NCBI GenBank assembly: GCA_964225175.1
Contig: CAXQNK010000060.1
Coordinates: forward strand, 1 to 8,028
Direction: 5' to 3'
Length of the DNA: 8,028 nucleotides
From: WTJD01 sp964225175
Lineage (GTDB): Bacteria; Pseudomonadota; Gammaproteobacteria; Xanthomonadales; SZUA-36
The notes under the pieces were generated by a model, which was given only the letters and a program-made list of their open reading frames with translations, ran no database searches and was not told where the DNA came from. The position numbers and the translations under genes were made by a program. Below are positions 1 to 6,087 of the stretch, in pieces. The first letter of the stretch is position 1, and each line of letters begins with the position of its first letter.

Positions 1-1
1 C

Positions 2-211
2 AACCAGGTCCTCGCTCAGATTGAATTGTTCTGCCACGGTGACCGATACGAAAATGACGTGTACGTTCTGCCCAAGCACCTCGATGAAAAAGTGGCTCGT
101 TTGCACCTGGACCGGATCGGTGCGCACCTGACCCCATTGTCTGAGGAGCAGGCAGATTACATCGGTGTGGAACAGGAAGGCCCATTTAAGCCAGAGCATT
201 ACCGCTACTGA
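2..211 (+). CDS. ahcY: Adenosylhomocysteinase, C-terminal end (partial)
   Basis: This is the last 69 codons of a gene that begins upstream of the window; the frame is open from base 2 to TGA at 209-211. The visible tail (NQVLAQIELF, then HGDRYENDVYVLPKHLDEK, DRIGAHLT, and the ending PFKPEHYRY) is the characteristic C-terminus of S-adenosylhomocysteine hydrolase. In the family, the C-terminal segment with the Lys and Tyr of the KPxHYRY ending reaches into the NAD site of the neighbouring subunit. The enzyme is cytoplasmic and splits S-adenosylhomocysteine into adenosine and homocysteine, removing the product inhibitor of methyltransferases. It is followed on the same strand by metF, which supplies the methyl donor for remethylating homocysteine, a common proteobacterial pairing. 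No frameshift or truncation is seen in the visible part. The identification is by motif memory, not by a search. Confidence 0.95.
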   Translation, partial: NQVLAQIELFCHGDRYENDVYVLPKHLDEKVARLHLDRIGAHLTPLSEEQADYIGVEQEGPFKPEHYRY

Positions 212-299
212 AATTGCTCTGCCGTGAGCTGTCACGGCATACGCTGCTATCACGGTGGCCCGCCCCGCAAAGGGGCGGGCGCTGATCAAGTTCGCAATT
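212..299 (+). promoter_or_regulatory. Structured spacer between ahcY and metF (possible leader RNA or attenuator)
   Basis: The spacer contains nested complementary segments. A 6-base helix AATTGC/GCAATT (212-217 with 294-299) could close a domain. Inside it are a perfect 7-bp hairpin GCCGTGA-GCTG-TCACGGC (221-238) and a perfect 9-bp GC-rich hairpin GCCCGCCCC-GCAAA-GGGGCGGGC (258-280). The first arm (221-227) can instead pair with TCACGGT at 250-256, so two mutually exclusive folds exist. The GC-rich hairpin has no T-run after it, so it is not a standard intrinsic terminator. It could be a partial terminator, an mRNA stabiliser or a regulatory RNA. I could not match it to the SAH riboswitch consensus. 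Complementarity is seen; function is inferred. Confidence 0.4.
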
Positions 300-341
300 G
301 CAATACGACACACCCGGACCCTGAAGATGTGGCAGTCATTG

Positions 342-1181
342 ATGAGCGACTTAGAAACACCCATTTCTTTCGAGTTTTTTCCGCCACGCAATCCGGATCA
401 GTCGATGCTCCTGGAGCAAACCTGGTGTCAGTTAAGGCGGTTTGAACCAGAATACGTCTCGGTCACTTTTGGTGCCGGCGGTTCCAGCCTCGATGCAACC
501 CACCAAACTGTCATGAATTTGTCCCGGAACTCCGGCGTGGACGTCGCGCCACATGTTTCTTGCCTGGTTGACAGCAAAGAAAGGTTGCGGCATTTTCTCG
601 ATGAATATCATGCCGCCGGAGTGCGCCGTCTGGTGCTGCTCCGAGGGGACCGCACTCCGGGAGCGCCGCTTAACGGACCATTCAATCATGCTGACGAGTT
701 GGTGGGTTTCGTTCGGGACGCATACGGCACGCATTTCGATATCGAAGTGGGCTGCTACCCCGAATTCCATCCCGAGTCGTGCAGCCCGGCTTTTGATCTT
801 GAATTCTTCAAGCGAAAGGTCGACGCGGGCGTTGACGGCGCAATAACGCAATATTTCTACAATGCTGACAGTTACTACCGCTTCGTTGACGACTGTCGTC
901 GCGTGGGCATCGAAATACCCATTCGTCCGGGGATCATGCCCATCACCAATTACCGGGAACTGGCACGGTTCTCGGCCATCTGCGGCGCAGAGATTCCCAA
1001 ATGGATCCTGCGACGCCTCGAGGCCTGGGAGGATGATGTGCAGTCGATTCGAGCCTTCGGCCTTGATGTTGTTTCGCGGCTATGCGAACAGCTGCTCAGA
1101 GATGGAGCGCCCGGGCTGCACATTTACACGCTCAATCGCGCCCAGGCCACGGAACGGCTCCTGGACCGGCTTCAAAGGTGA
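342..1181 (+). CDS. metF: Methylenetetrahydrofolate reductase
   Basis: The predicted protein of 279 residues is a FAD-dependent TIM-barrel enzyme that reduces 5,10-methylene-THF to 5-methyl-THF, the methyl donor for homocysteine remethylation. Visible family signatures are SFEFFPP at residues 9-15 (E11 corresponds to the catalytic Glu28 of E. coli MetF), VTFGAGGS at 41-48, LLRGD at 99-103 (D103 corresponds to Asp120 next to the flavin), GCYPEFHPES at 137-146, ITQYF at 168-172 (Q170 in the folate site), IRPGIMPI at 194-201 and the C-terminal LHIYTLNR at 259-266. Length matches bacterial MetF (about 275-300). The frame is open back to a GTG at 255 and has an ATG at 327. I chose ATG 342 because it gives the short N-terminus usual before FEFFPP, and because the GTG lies beside the GC-rich hairpin. 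Only a weak GGCAG precedes 342, so the start is uncertain. It follows ahcY and probably shares its transcript. Confidence 0.93.
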   Translation: MSDLETPISFEFFPPRNPDQSMLLEQTWCQLRRFEPEYVSVTFGAGGSSLDATHQTVMNLSRNSGVDVAPHVSCLVDSKERLRHFLDEYHAAGVRRLVLLRGDRTPGAPLNGPFNHADELVGFVRDAYGTHFDIEVGCYPEFHPESCSPAFDLEFFKRKVDAGVDGAITQYFYNADSYYRFVDDCRRVGIEIPIRPGIMPITNYRELARFSAICGAEIPKWILRRLEAWEDDVQSIRAFGLDVVSRLCEQLLRDGAPGLHIYTLNRAQATERLLDRLQR

Positions 1182-1252
1182 GACCCGCTCGCGAGTCAAG
1201 GACTGGCCCGGCCCGAATTGCCGTGACTTTAACGGCTTAACCGCAACCGGGT
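1182..1252. other. Convergent intergenic spacer, no clear terminator
   Basis: This 71-base gap separates the ends of metF (+) and the small membrane protein gene (-). It holds short imperfect complementary runs such as CCGT...ACGG and TTAACC...GGTTTAA, but no stable stem followed by a T-run in either direction. No gene is seen here. Confidence 0.5.
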
Positions 1253-1441
1253 TTAACGCGCGCGCCCGCGCTGCACGGCCCAGACCACCATGGGCACCCA
1301 GAGCACCACGCCGATGACAATGAGGCCCGGTGCGGCGGTTCTCAGCATACCGATGCCGAGGTCCTGACCGGTAGCCGCCAATATACCGACCACCACGAGC
1401 AGGGCGCCGAACATATCCAGCGCCAGAAATACCCAGGGCAT
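1253..1441 (-). CDS. Small two-helix membrane protein of unknown function
   Basis: The predicted 62-residue protein is very hydrophobic. One transmembrane segment covers about residues 3-23 (WVFLALDMFGALLVVVGILA), and a second about residues 37-56 (including LIVIGVVLWVPMVVWAV). A short polar loop containing GQDLGIGMLRT lies between them, and the tail QRGRAR is basic, suggesting a cytoplasmic C-terminus. I do not recognise the family. ATG at 1441 has an AGGGA ribosome site (1452-1448, 6-base spacing). An in-frame GTG at 1462-1460 with GGAGA upstream is an alternative start that would overlap the asparaginase stop by 8 bases. The ATG start lies 13 bases after that stop, so the gene is most likely the last of the Nudix-asparaginase operon. 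The hydrophobic pattern and ribosome site support a real gene; function is unassigned. Confidence 0.72.
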   Translation of the reverse strand: MPWVFLALDMFGALLVVVGILAATGQDLGIGMLRTAAPGLIVIGVVLWVPMVVWAVQRGRAR

Positions 1442-1454
1442 GCCAGTTCCCTGC

Positions 1455-2447
1455 TTACCCACTGTCTTCTCCGTAGATGCCAACAAACAATTCACCCCGG
1501 GTATTGATGCTCGCCCGGTACATGCCCGTTGTATTGTGGGGCATGTAGATGCTGCCATCCGGAGCCATGATGACGGCGCCACCATCGGCGCCCGCGTCCC
1601 TGAGGACGCCGTTGATCACGCCATCACCGGCCTCGCGAACGCTCGCGCCGCCGGCGACTCGGCTGCAGATTTCATAAGCCACAACGTAGCGGATGAAGTA
1701 TTCACCGTGTCCCGTGCCGCTCACCGCACAGCTGGAATTGCTGGCATAGGTGCCGGCGCCGATAATGGGTGAATCGCCCACTCGGCCGTAACGTTTATTG
1801 GTCATTCCGCCGGTCGAGGTGCCGGCAGCCAGGTTACCCGACTGATCCAGCGCCACTGCACCCACGGTTGAATAAAACGAGGAGCCGGGCGGCGGGGCAG
1901 CAGCTTGTTGTGATTGTGCTTTCAACAACTGCTGCCAGCGACGCTCTGTTCGAAAATAGCTTGGATCGATCCACTCGATGCCGCGTTCACGAGCAAAGAC
2001 CTCTGCACCTTCGCCAATCATCATGACGTGGCGTGAGTGCTCCATCACCTCGATCGCCAGGTCTATAGGGTTGCGTATGTGGTGAATGGCGGCGACCGCC
2101 CCGGCATTCAGGGTGGCGCCGTCCATCACCGAGGCATCGAGTTCATTCTGGCCAGCGGCATTGAATACTGCACCCTTGCCGGCGTTGAACAATGGTGAGT
2201 CCTCAAGGATATTGATGGCGGCCCTGACCGCATCCACACTGCGCCCGCCCTGTTCCAGTATGTTGTAGCCGGCCTGTGTGGCTGCGGAGAGCCGGTCCCG
2301 GTAAGCGCCTTCGAGCTCCGGGGACATCTCTGCGCGGTCTATGGTGCCAGCGCCTCCGTGAATTGCGATGGCTATCGGCCCGGCTGGGGTCGCGCTGGCG
2401 ATCCCTATGCCAGCGGAGAAAACAAGGGCTGCAGCGTACAAATTCAT
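1455..2447 (-). CDS. Isoaspartyl peptidase / L-asparaginase (Thr-nucleophile), exported
   Basis: The predicted 330-residue protein belongs to the Ntn-hydrolase asparaginases (plant-type, like E. coli IaaA). These self-cleave before a threonine and hydrolyse beta-aspartyl dipeptides and asparagine. Family signatures are IAIHGGAGT (27-35), LFNAGKGAVF (86-95), ELDASVMDG (102-110), the cleavage and nucleophile site ST|VGAVALD with T194 as presumed nucleophile, STGGMTNK (211-218), GRVGDSPIIGAG (221-232, with R222 and D225 in the substrate site), SGTGHGE (243-249, T245) and the C-terminal NTTGMYRA. Residues 1-19 form a hydrophobic segment ending ASA, consistent with a signal peptide and periplasmic location. 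Its n-region lacks a positive charge. ATG 2447 is chosen for its strong GGAGG site. A GTG at 2468-2466, overlapping the Nudix stop as GTGA, would add residues including an Arg. It lies 17 bases after the Nudix gene and just before the small membrane protein gene. Confidence 0.92.
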   Translation of the reverse strand: MNLYAAALVFSAGIGIASATPAGPIAIAIHGGAGTIDRAEMSPELEGAYRDRLSAATQAGYNILEQGGRSVDAVRAAINILEDSPLFNAGKGAVFNAAGQNELDASVMDGATLNAGAVAAIHHIRNPIDLAIEVMEHSRHVMMIGEGAEVFARERGIEWIDPSYFRTERRWQQLLKAQSQQAAAPPPGSSFYSTVGAVALDQSGNLAAGTSTGGMTNKRYGRVGDSPIIGAGTYASNSSCAVSGTGHGEYFIRYVVAYEICSRVAGGASVREAGDGVINGVLRDAGADGGAVIMAPDGSIYMPHNTTGMYRASINTRGELFVGIYGEDSG

Positions 2448-2453
2448 CGTGGG

Positions 2454-2458
2454 CCTCC
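2454..2458 (-). promoter_or_regulatory. Ribosome binding site deciding the asparaginase start
   Basis: GGAGG on the minus strand sits 6 bases before ATG 2447. It favours this start over the in-frame GTG at 2468-2466, which has no comparable site. Confidence 0.8.
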
Positions 2459-2464
2459 AAGTGG

Positions 2465-3022
2465 TCACAAACTTTCCGGTCCGGGGCATGCGACTTGCCC
2501 CCGGCTGAGTCTTTCCAGCCACAAGACAGCCGCGTAGACCTTGGGATCCAGGTAATAACCCTCCTCGCCACGCGCGCCCAACCAGTCGCATACCGTATCC
2601 AGGGGGACTCGGTGAACGCGGATGTCCTCGCTTGCGTCTCCCCCACCAGGTCCGATTTGCTCAAGCTCCTCGGCCAGGTAGAACGTGATGATTTCATCAG
2701 ACATGCCGGCGGAACTGGGGCAGCTGAGCAGCTCGGTCAGGCGCCCGGCAGAAAAACCGGTCTCTTCAATCAATTCTCTTTGGGCGGCTTCTAAAGTGGG
2801 CTCATTCGGGTCGCCGTGGTCACCAACCAGGCCCGCGGGCAACTCAATGACGTTCCGGGAGACCGGTACTCGATATTGTTCGACCAGCACCAGTTCATTG
2901 GCATCGGTCAGTGCAACCAGCACAGCCACCTCCCTGGCATTAACCCGGGTTGCGAATTCCCAGCCCGAGCGTTCGGAAATACCGAGATAGCGTCCCCTAT
3001 AGCGGTGTTCCTCGTTATTCAT
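2465..3022 (-). CDS. Nudix hydrolase, ADP-ribose pyrophosphatase-like
   Basis: The predicted 185-residue protein has a Nudix fold and probably hydrolyses a nucleoside diphosphate derivative such as ADP-ribose in the cytoplasm. The N-terminal part has beta strands (EVAVLVALTDANELVLVEQY, 31-50) and the RVPV...IELPAGLVGD segment (51-68) typical of ADP-ribose pyrophosphatases. The catalytic helix of the Nudix box is intact: E74, then REL-IEE-TGF at 82-90 with metal-binding E83, E86 and E87. Between the box glycine (G64) and E74 there are nine residues instead of the canonical five, a small loop insertion. CPSSAGMSDE (101-110) resembles the PSPGxSDE loop after the box in ADP-ribose-type enzymes. 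The frame extends far upstream, but ATG 3022 gives the expected N-terminus. Its ribosome site is weak (GGATTGAG). It is the first gene of a block with the asparaginase. The substrate is inferred. Confidence 0.88.
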   Translation of the reverse strand: MNNEEHRYRGRYLGISERSGWEFATRVNAREVAVLVALTDANELVLVEQYRVPVSRNVIELPAGLVGDHGDPNEPTLEAAQRELIEETGFSAGRLTELLSCPSSAGMSDEIITFYLAEELEQIGPGGGDASEDIRVHRVPLDTVCDWLGARGEEGYYLDPKVYAAVLWLERLSRGQVACPGPESL

Positions 3023-3058
3023 ATGCTCAATCCGTCGCGGCTTTGGTACACTGCGCCG

Positions 3059-3088
3059 ATTGTAGCGCCGTGAACGACAGGGTGGCCA
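3059..3088 (-). promoter_or_regulatory. Possible sigma70 promoter of the Nudix-asparaginase operon
   Basis: On the minus strand, TACAAT (3064-3059) matches five of six bases of the -10 consensus. TGGCCA (3088-3083) is a poor -35 candidate at 18-base spacing. The predicted start would leave a leader of about 30 bases before ATG 3022. This is a motif match only, in a 144-base divergent gap where a promoter is expected. I saw no equally good match for the plus-strand gene. Confidence 0.3.
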
Positions 3089-3166
3089 ACTCTTCTGATG
3101 CTTTCGCGTGTTGAACTCATCCATGGTCACGGCGTCAAACGGCAGAATTGAGCAGGAAGGTTTTTG

Positions 3167-4555
3167 ATGATTCAAAAAGCGGTCACGATGCTTTTGTGCG
3201 TCATGCTTGCAGCCTCTGGCTTCGCTCAGCCAGCGGGAAACTCCCAGGTATCCGTTTCTGAGTTGCGGCAACGCGCCAATGCGGCACATGCGCAGGGCGA
3301 TCAGGAGATGTTTCGCGACACGGTTCAAAGCTTGAGTGAATTACGCCCCGGTCACCCCCAGTACATGTACCAACTGGTTCTCGCCAACGCGGCAACCGGC
3401 GATTACACGCGGGCCTTCAATACCATGGTCAAGATGCAGCGTCAGGGCCTGTCTTACGATTTTGACCAGTCCCCGGAATCTGAGCCCCTCAGGGACAAGG
3501 AAATTTATGATTATCTGAATGATCTGATGGTCCGGGCAGGTGAGCCACTGGGTGCGGTGGAAATGGTCGCTGAGCTGTCGGCTGAATTTGGGCGCCTGGA
3601 AGCTCTTGATTGGGACCCGACTCGAGACGCATACCTGACTGGAAGCGTCGCCACGGGACAACTGCTTGCGCTTCGTGAAGGCCAGAAAGCCGAGGAACTG
3701 TTGGTGCCGAATGATGCCAACGGACTGTGGTCGATCAATGACCTGCTCGTTGACTCGAATCGCAATCGACTGTGGATCACCAGCAGCGCCACGCCAGCCT
3801 TCAGGTCCTTCGATGTGATTGATCGAGGCCGGTCTGACTTGTTCGAGTTTGAATTGGATACCCTGAAACTGGTGAGGCGGTACCCGGCGCCTGTCGATGG
3901 ACTCAAGCACAATCTTTACCGGATGGTGATGACGGCCACGGGACACCTGATCATGGCGGACAGGGAGCAGCCCATTGTCTACCTGCTCGCTGCCGGGGGT
4001 GAGCGCCTTGAACCTATCTTCGCCTCGAGGAGTCTGGACAGTCTCCGCGGATTGGCTTTGCCCGGGCAGGGGCAATCACTGTACCTGGCGGATTACGAGA
4101 TAGGCCTCGTGCGCCTGGAGTTGGGCACCGGCAAAATCAGCCTTGTCGGGCATAACGATACGGTCAATCTCTGGGGTATTGACGGCTTAAGTTCCGTGGG
4201 TGACGACCTCCTGATCATCCAGAATGGAATTCAACCCCAGCGCATCCTGCGCCTGGAGCTGAATGGTGACGGCTCCGCGGTGGTGAATGTGACGCCCATT
4301 GCCGTTGCTGATCCGCTCTTCGATCATCCAGGCAACGGCATTGTCCACGGTGATGAGCTGGTGTTTTTTGCTAACAGCAAGGTCTATCGAAACGCGGATC
4401 AGGAGGCGCCGGTTCGGCTGGCTCGTGCGAGCGTGATCGGGGTAGGCAATATCGTCCAGCCCGACATGCAACGGTTTCTCGAGGAACAAGCGCGACGGCG
4501 AATGCAGCCGCCGGGCTTTCAGGACAGCGCTGAGGAGACCCCTGACGGTGACTGA
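3167..4555 (+). CDS. Exported protein with helical (TPR-like) N-terminus and beta-propeller-like C-terminus, function unknown
   Basis: The predicted protein has 462 residues. Residues 1-20 look like a signal peptide: a Lys near the start, hydrophobic core MLLCVMLAA, and likely cleavage after SGFA. Residues about 27-145 are helical with TPR-like spacing (AHAQGDQEMFRDTVQSL, then YMYQLVLANAATGDYTRAF, then AGEPLGAVEMVAEL). Residues about 150-430 are strand-rich with repeated blade-like units such as INDLLVDSNRNRLWITSS, HLIMADREQPIVYLL, SLYLADYEIGLVRLEL and DDLLIIQNGIQPQRILRLEL. This resembles SMP-30/gluconolactonase or NHL-type six-bladed propellers. The tail is polar and acidic. ATG 3167 is chosen because AGGAAGG (3154-3160) sits 6 bases upstream; a TTG directly before it is less likely. 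It is divergent from the Nudix gene and convergent with the exonuclease gene, 13 bases away. No specific function is recognised; ligand binding or lactone hydrolysis in the periplasm would be guesses. Confidence 0.85.
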   Translation: MIQKAVTMLLCVMLAASGFAQPAGNSQVSVSELRQRANAAHAQGDQEMFRDTVQSLSELRPGHPQYMYQLVLANAATGDYTRAFNTMVKMQRQGLSYDFDQSPESEPLRDKEIYDYLNDLMVRAGEPLGAVEMVAELSAEFGRLEALDWDPTRDAYLTGSVATGQLLALREGQKAEELLVPNDANGLWSINDLLVDSNRNRLWITSSATPAFRSFDVIDRGRSDLFEFELDTLKLVRRYPAPVDGLKHNLYRMVMTATGHLIMADREQPIVYLLAAGGERLEPIFASRSLDSLRGLALPGQGQSLYLADYEIGLVRLELGTGKISLVGHNDTVNLWGIDGLSSVGDDLLIIQNGIQPQRILRLELNGDGSAVVNVTPIAVADPLFDHPGNGIVHGDELVFFANSKVYRNADQEAPVRLARASVIGVGNIVQPDMQRFLEEQARRRMQPPGFQDSAEETPDGD

Positions 4556-4596
4556 CTGGGTTTCGAATTCACGCGGTGAGAAGGCAGCGCTGTCTT
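4521..4596. repeat. Inverted repeat spanning the ends of two convergent genes
   Basis: GACAGCGCTG at 4523-4532 and its exact reverse complement CAGCGCTGTC at 4585-4594 form a perfect 10-bp inverted repeat, extendable to 12 bp with one G-T pair, around a 52-base loop. The loop contains both stop codons (4553-4555 and 4571-4569). The arms lie inside the last codons of each gene. It could act as a bidirectional transcript end or 3' stabiliser, but there is no T-run, and a repeat of this size could arise by chance. Confidence 0.3.
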
Positions 4597-5456
4597 AACA
4601 TCGCGCCGAAAGCGAGGGTATCGAATAATCGATTCAGCCGCGCCTCGTCCAAAATGCCACGGGCGACCTCGGGACTCTGTAGGGCAGAGGGCACGGCGGT
4701 TTCAATCTGGGTGAGCTGAAGGGCCAATTCGGCCGCTTCCCGGTTCATTGCCAGTTTTTCTCGCAGGGTTTTAGCGCCTCGTATGCTGAGAAAAGGCACC
4801 TCATCGAGGCGCTCATAGAGCGTGTCCAGGTCTTCGAAATGACCGAGCAAGGCCGAGGCAGTTTTGGGACCCACGCCGGGAACCCCGGGGATGTTGTCCA
4901 CGCTGTCGCCGGTCAGGGCGAGGTAGTCAGCCATCTGCTCCGGCCAGATCCCAAACTGTCTATGGAGCTGTTGGCGCCCGAGTTTTCTGTCGCGCGCAAA
5001 ATCCCACCAGTGATCGCCCTCACGGATGACCTGGGCCAGGTCTTTATCCCCGCTGACAACGCAGACTGGGTGGCCGCGCTCGCGCCAATAACTGGCAAGT
5101 GTTCCGATCAGGTCATCCGCCTCGTAACGAGAGTCTGCAAAACATTTCAGCCCGAGCGATTCGGACACTTCTCGTGCCCAGCCGAATTGACGTTTCAATT
5201 CTTCCGGGGCAGGATCCCTGTTGGCCTTGTAGTCCGGGTAGATTTCATTGCGATAGCTGGTGCTCAGAGATTCGTCGAACGCGACTCCAACGTATTCCGG
5301 TGAGGCGCGTTCCAGCAGATTACAGAGAAAGCCTGTAAACCCATAGACCGCATTTGTGGGCTCACCTGATCGCGTTTCGAAATGGTCCGGTACGGAATAC
5401 CAGGCGCGGAAAACATAAATACTGGCGTCGATAAGGTAGACCGGCTCAAGACTCAT
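4569..5456 (-). CDS. Stand-alone 5'-3' exonuclease / flap endonuclease (PolA N-domain type)
   Basis: The predicted 295-residue protein matches the 5'-3' exonuclease domain found at the N-terminus of DNA polymerase I, here without a polymerase. Metal-binding acidic residues of both sites are present: D10 in LIDAS, D61 in AFDES, E112, D114 and D115 in YEADDLIG, D137 and D139 in SGDKD, and D184 and D187 in LTGDSVDNIPG. The helical arch segment YRNEIYPDYKANRDP (68-82) and the helix-hairpin-helix GVPGVGPKTA (191-200) are intact. Such enzymes remove 5' flaps and RNA primers and work in repair. E. coli Xni (ExoIX) is a shorter relative lacking some of these acidic residues, so this is a complete, probably active version. 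Its ATG overlaps the HNH gene stop as ATGA (5456-5453), implying translational coupling. A separate polA would be expected elsewhere in the genome. Confidence 0.92.
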   Translation of the reverse strand: MSLEPVYLIDASIYVFRAWYSVPDHFETRSGEPTNAVYGFTGFLCNLLERASPEYVGVAFDESLSTSYRNEIYPDYKANRDPAPEELKRQFGWAREVSESLGLKCFADSRYEADDLIGTLASYWRERGHPVCVVSGDKDLAQVIREGDHWWDFARDRKLGRQQLHRQFGIWPEQMADYLALTGDSVDNIPGVPGVGPKTASALLGHFEDLDTLYERLDEVPFLSIRGAKTLREKLAMNREAAELALQLTQIETAVPSALQSPEVARGILDEARLNRLFDTLAFGAMLRQRCLLTA

Positions 5457-6061
5457 GTGAGGAGGCTTTCACCACTCTCGACGCGACGGCGCAGGACGCT
5501 GTTGCGGGGAAAGTGGGCCAGGAGAAAGTCCATCTGGTCGGCGAGGATGTGGCGCCCCTGCAAGTAAACATACTCGGCATGGGTCGGTGTGAAAGGAATA
5601 GCCAACAGCTCAATACCGGCTTGCTCCGGGGTCCTTCCTGCCTTGAAGTTATTGCAGCGTTTGCAGGAAGTCACCACGTTGGTCCAGATGTCACGCCCGC
5701 CCTGGCTGAGCGGTTTTACATGATCGCGGGAGAGCAGGTAGTTGGGGAACTGCTTGCCGCAGTACAGGCAGAGGCTTTGGTCCCGACGAAACAGTGCCTT
5801 GTTGCTTAATGGCGGAACGTAACCGTCGCTGAACAGGTGCTTGCGGGGGTGCTGCCCGTGGGTGGCGATGATGGCGTTAACTTCAACCCGGCTTTGCAGC
5901 CCGGACAGTGCGTTGATGCCGCCATGAATCCTGTAAAGTGTCCGGCCCAGCGTGTAGCTCACCTGGTTCAGCGAGATCAGCCGCACCGCCGCCTGGTAGT
6001 TCACCCATTCAAGCGGCATGCCCGATACGTCTGTTCGCAGAACCTGTTGTCGAAGATTCAT
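5453..6061 (-). CDS. HNH endonuclease family protein
   Basis: The predicted 202-residue protein has a C-terminal HNH nuclease domain. Two zinc knuckles, CLYC (98-101) and CKRC (133-136), flank SRDHVKPLSQGG (111-122), whose H114 is the likely catalytic base. N128 in WTNVV and N137-N138 complete the HNH signature, followed by KAGRTPEQAG. The N-terminal part (TDVSGMPLEWVNYQAAVRL, 10-28) is typical of a conserved proteobacterial family whose members I recall having the same length. It is not a restriction or homing enzyme as far as context shows: there is no methyltransferase or intron nearby. ATG 6061 gives the expected N-terminus. Its GGAGA site (6077-6073) is rather far, 11 bases. The frame continues upstream through a palindrome, but no better start is seen. 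The stop overlaps the exonuclease start. The paired NrdR-like boxes begin 30 bases upstream of its start codon. Confidence 0.88.
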   Translation of the reverse strand: MNLRQQVLRTDVSGMPLEWVNYQAAVRLISLNQVSYTLGRTLYRIHGGINALSGLQSRVEVNAIIATHGQHPRKHLFSDGYVPPLSNKALFRRDQSLCLYCGKQFPNYLLSRDHVKPLSQGGRDIWTNVVTSCKRCNNFKAGRTPEQAGIELLAIPFTPTHAEYVYLQGRHILADQMDFLLAHFPRNSVLRRRVESGESLLT

Positions 6062-6087
6062 TCCAAATGCATTCTCCGTTAGCCTGT

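Noticed and set aside
212..280. SAH riboswitch upstream of metF
   Set aside because: Only a short CGCTGC run (242-247) recalls the conserved core. The expected purine-rich GAGGAGCGCUGC element, its partner AGGCUCG and the pseudoknot pairing are absent, and SAH riboswitches usually lie before ahcY, not after it.
255..341. N-terminal extension of MetF from GTG 255 or ATG 327
   Set aside because: The GTG start overlaps the edge of the GC-rich hairpin and the added residues resemble no MetF N-terminus. ATG 327 has no better ribosome site than ATG 342, though it cannot be fully excluded.
432..851. Minus-strand open frame within metF, and a plus-strand frame at 862-1317
   Set aside because: Both overlap the clearly supported metF gene, lack domains and look like out-of-frame translations.
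2276..2794. Plus-strand open frame opposite the Nudix and asparaginase genes
   Set aside because: Both genes on the other strand have strong motifs; this frame has none and spans the junction between them.
3023..3328. Upstream extension of the Nudix reading frame
   Set aside because: The extension runs antisense into the propeller gene, across its signal peptide and ribosome site, and the translated sequence is basic and low in recognisable structure.
3341..4075. Long open frame of 244 codons on the minus strand
   Set aside because: It is a shadow of the plus-strand propeller gene, with no family signature and no good ribosome site.
5453..6061. Homing endonuclease or restriction enzyme interpretation of the HNH gene
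   Set aside because: There is no methyltransferase, intron, intein or interrupted host gene nearby, and the protein matches a stand-alone chromosomal HNH family with a conserved N-terminal part.
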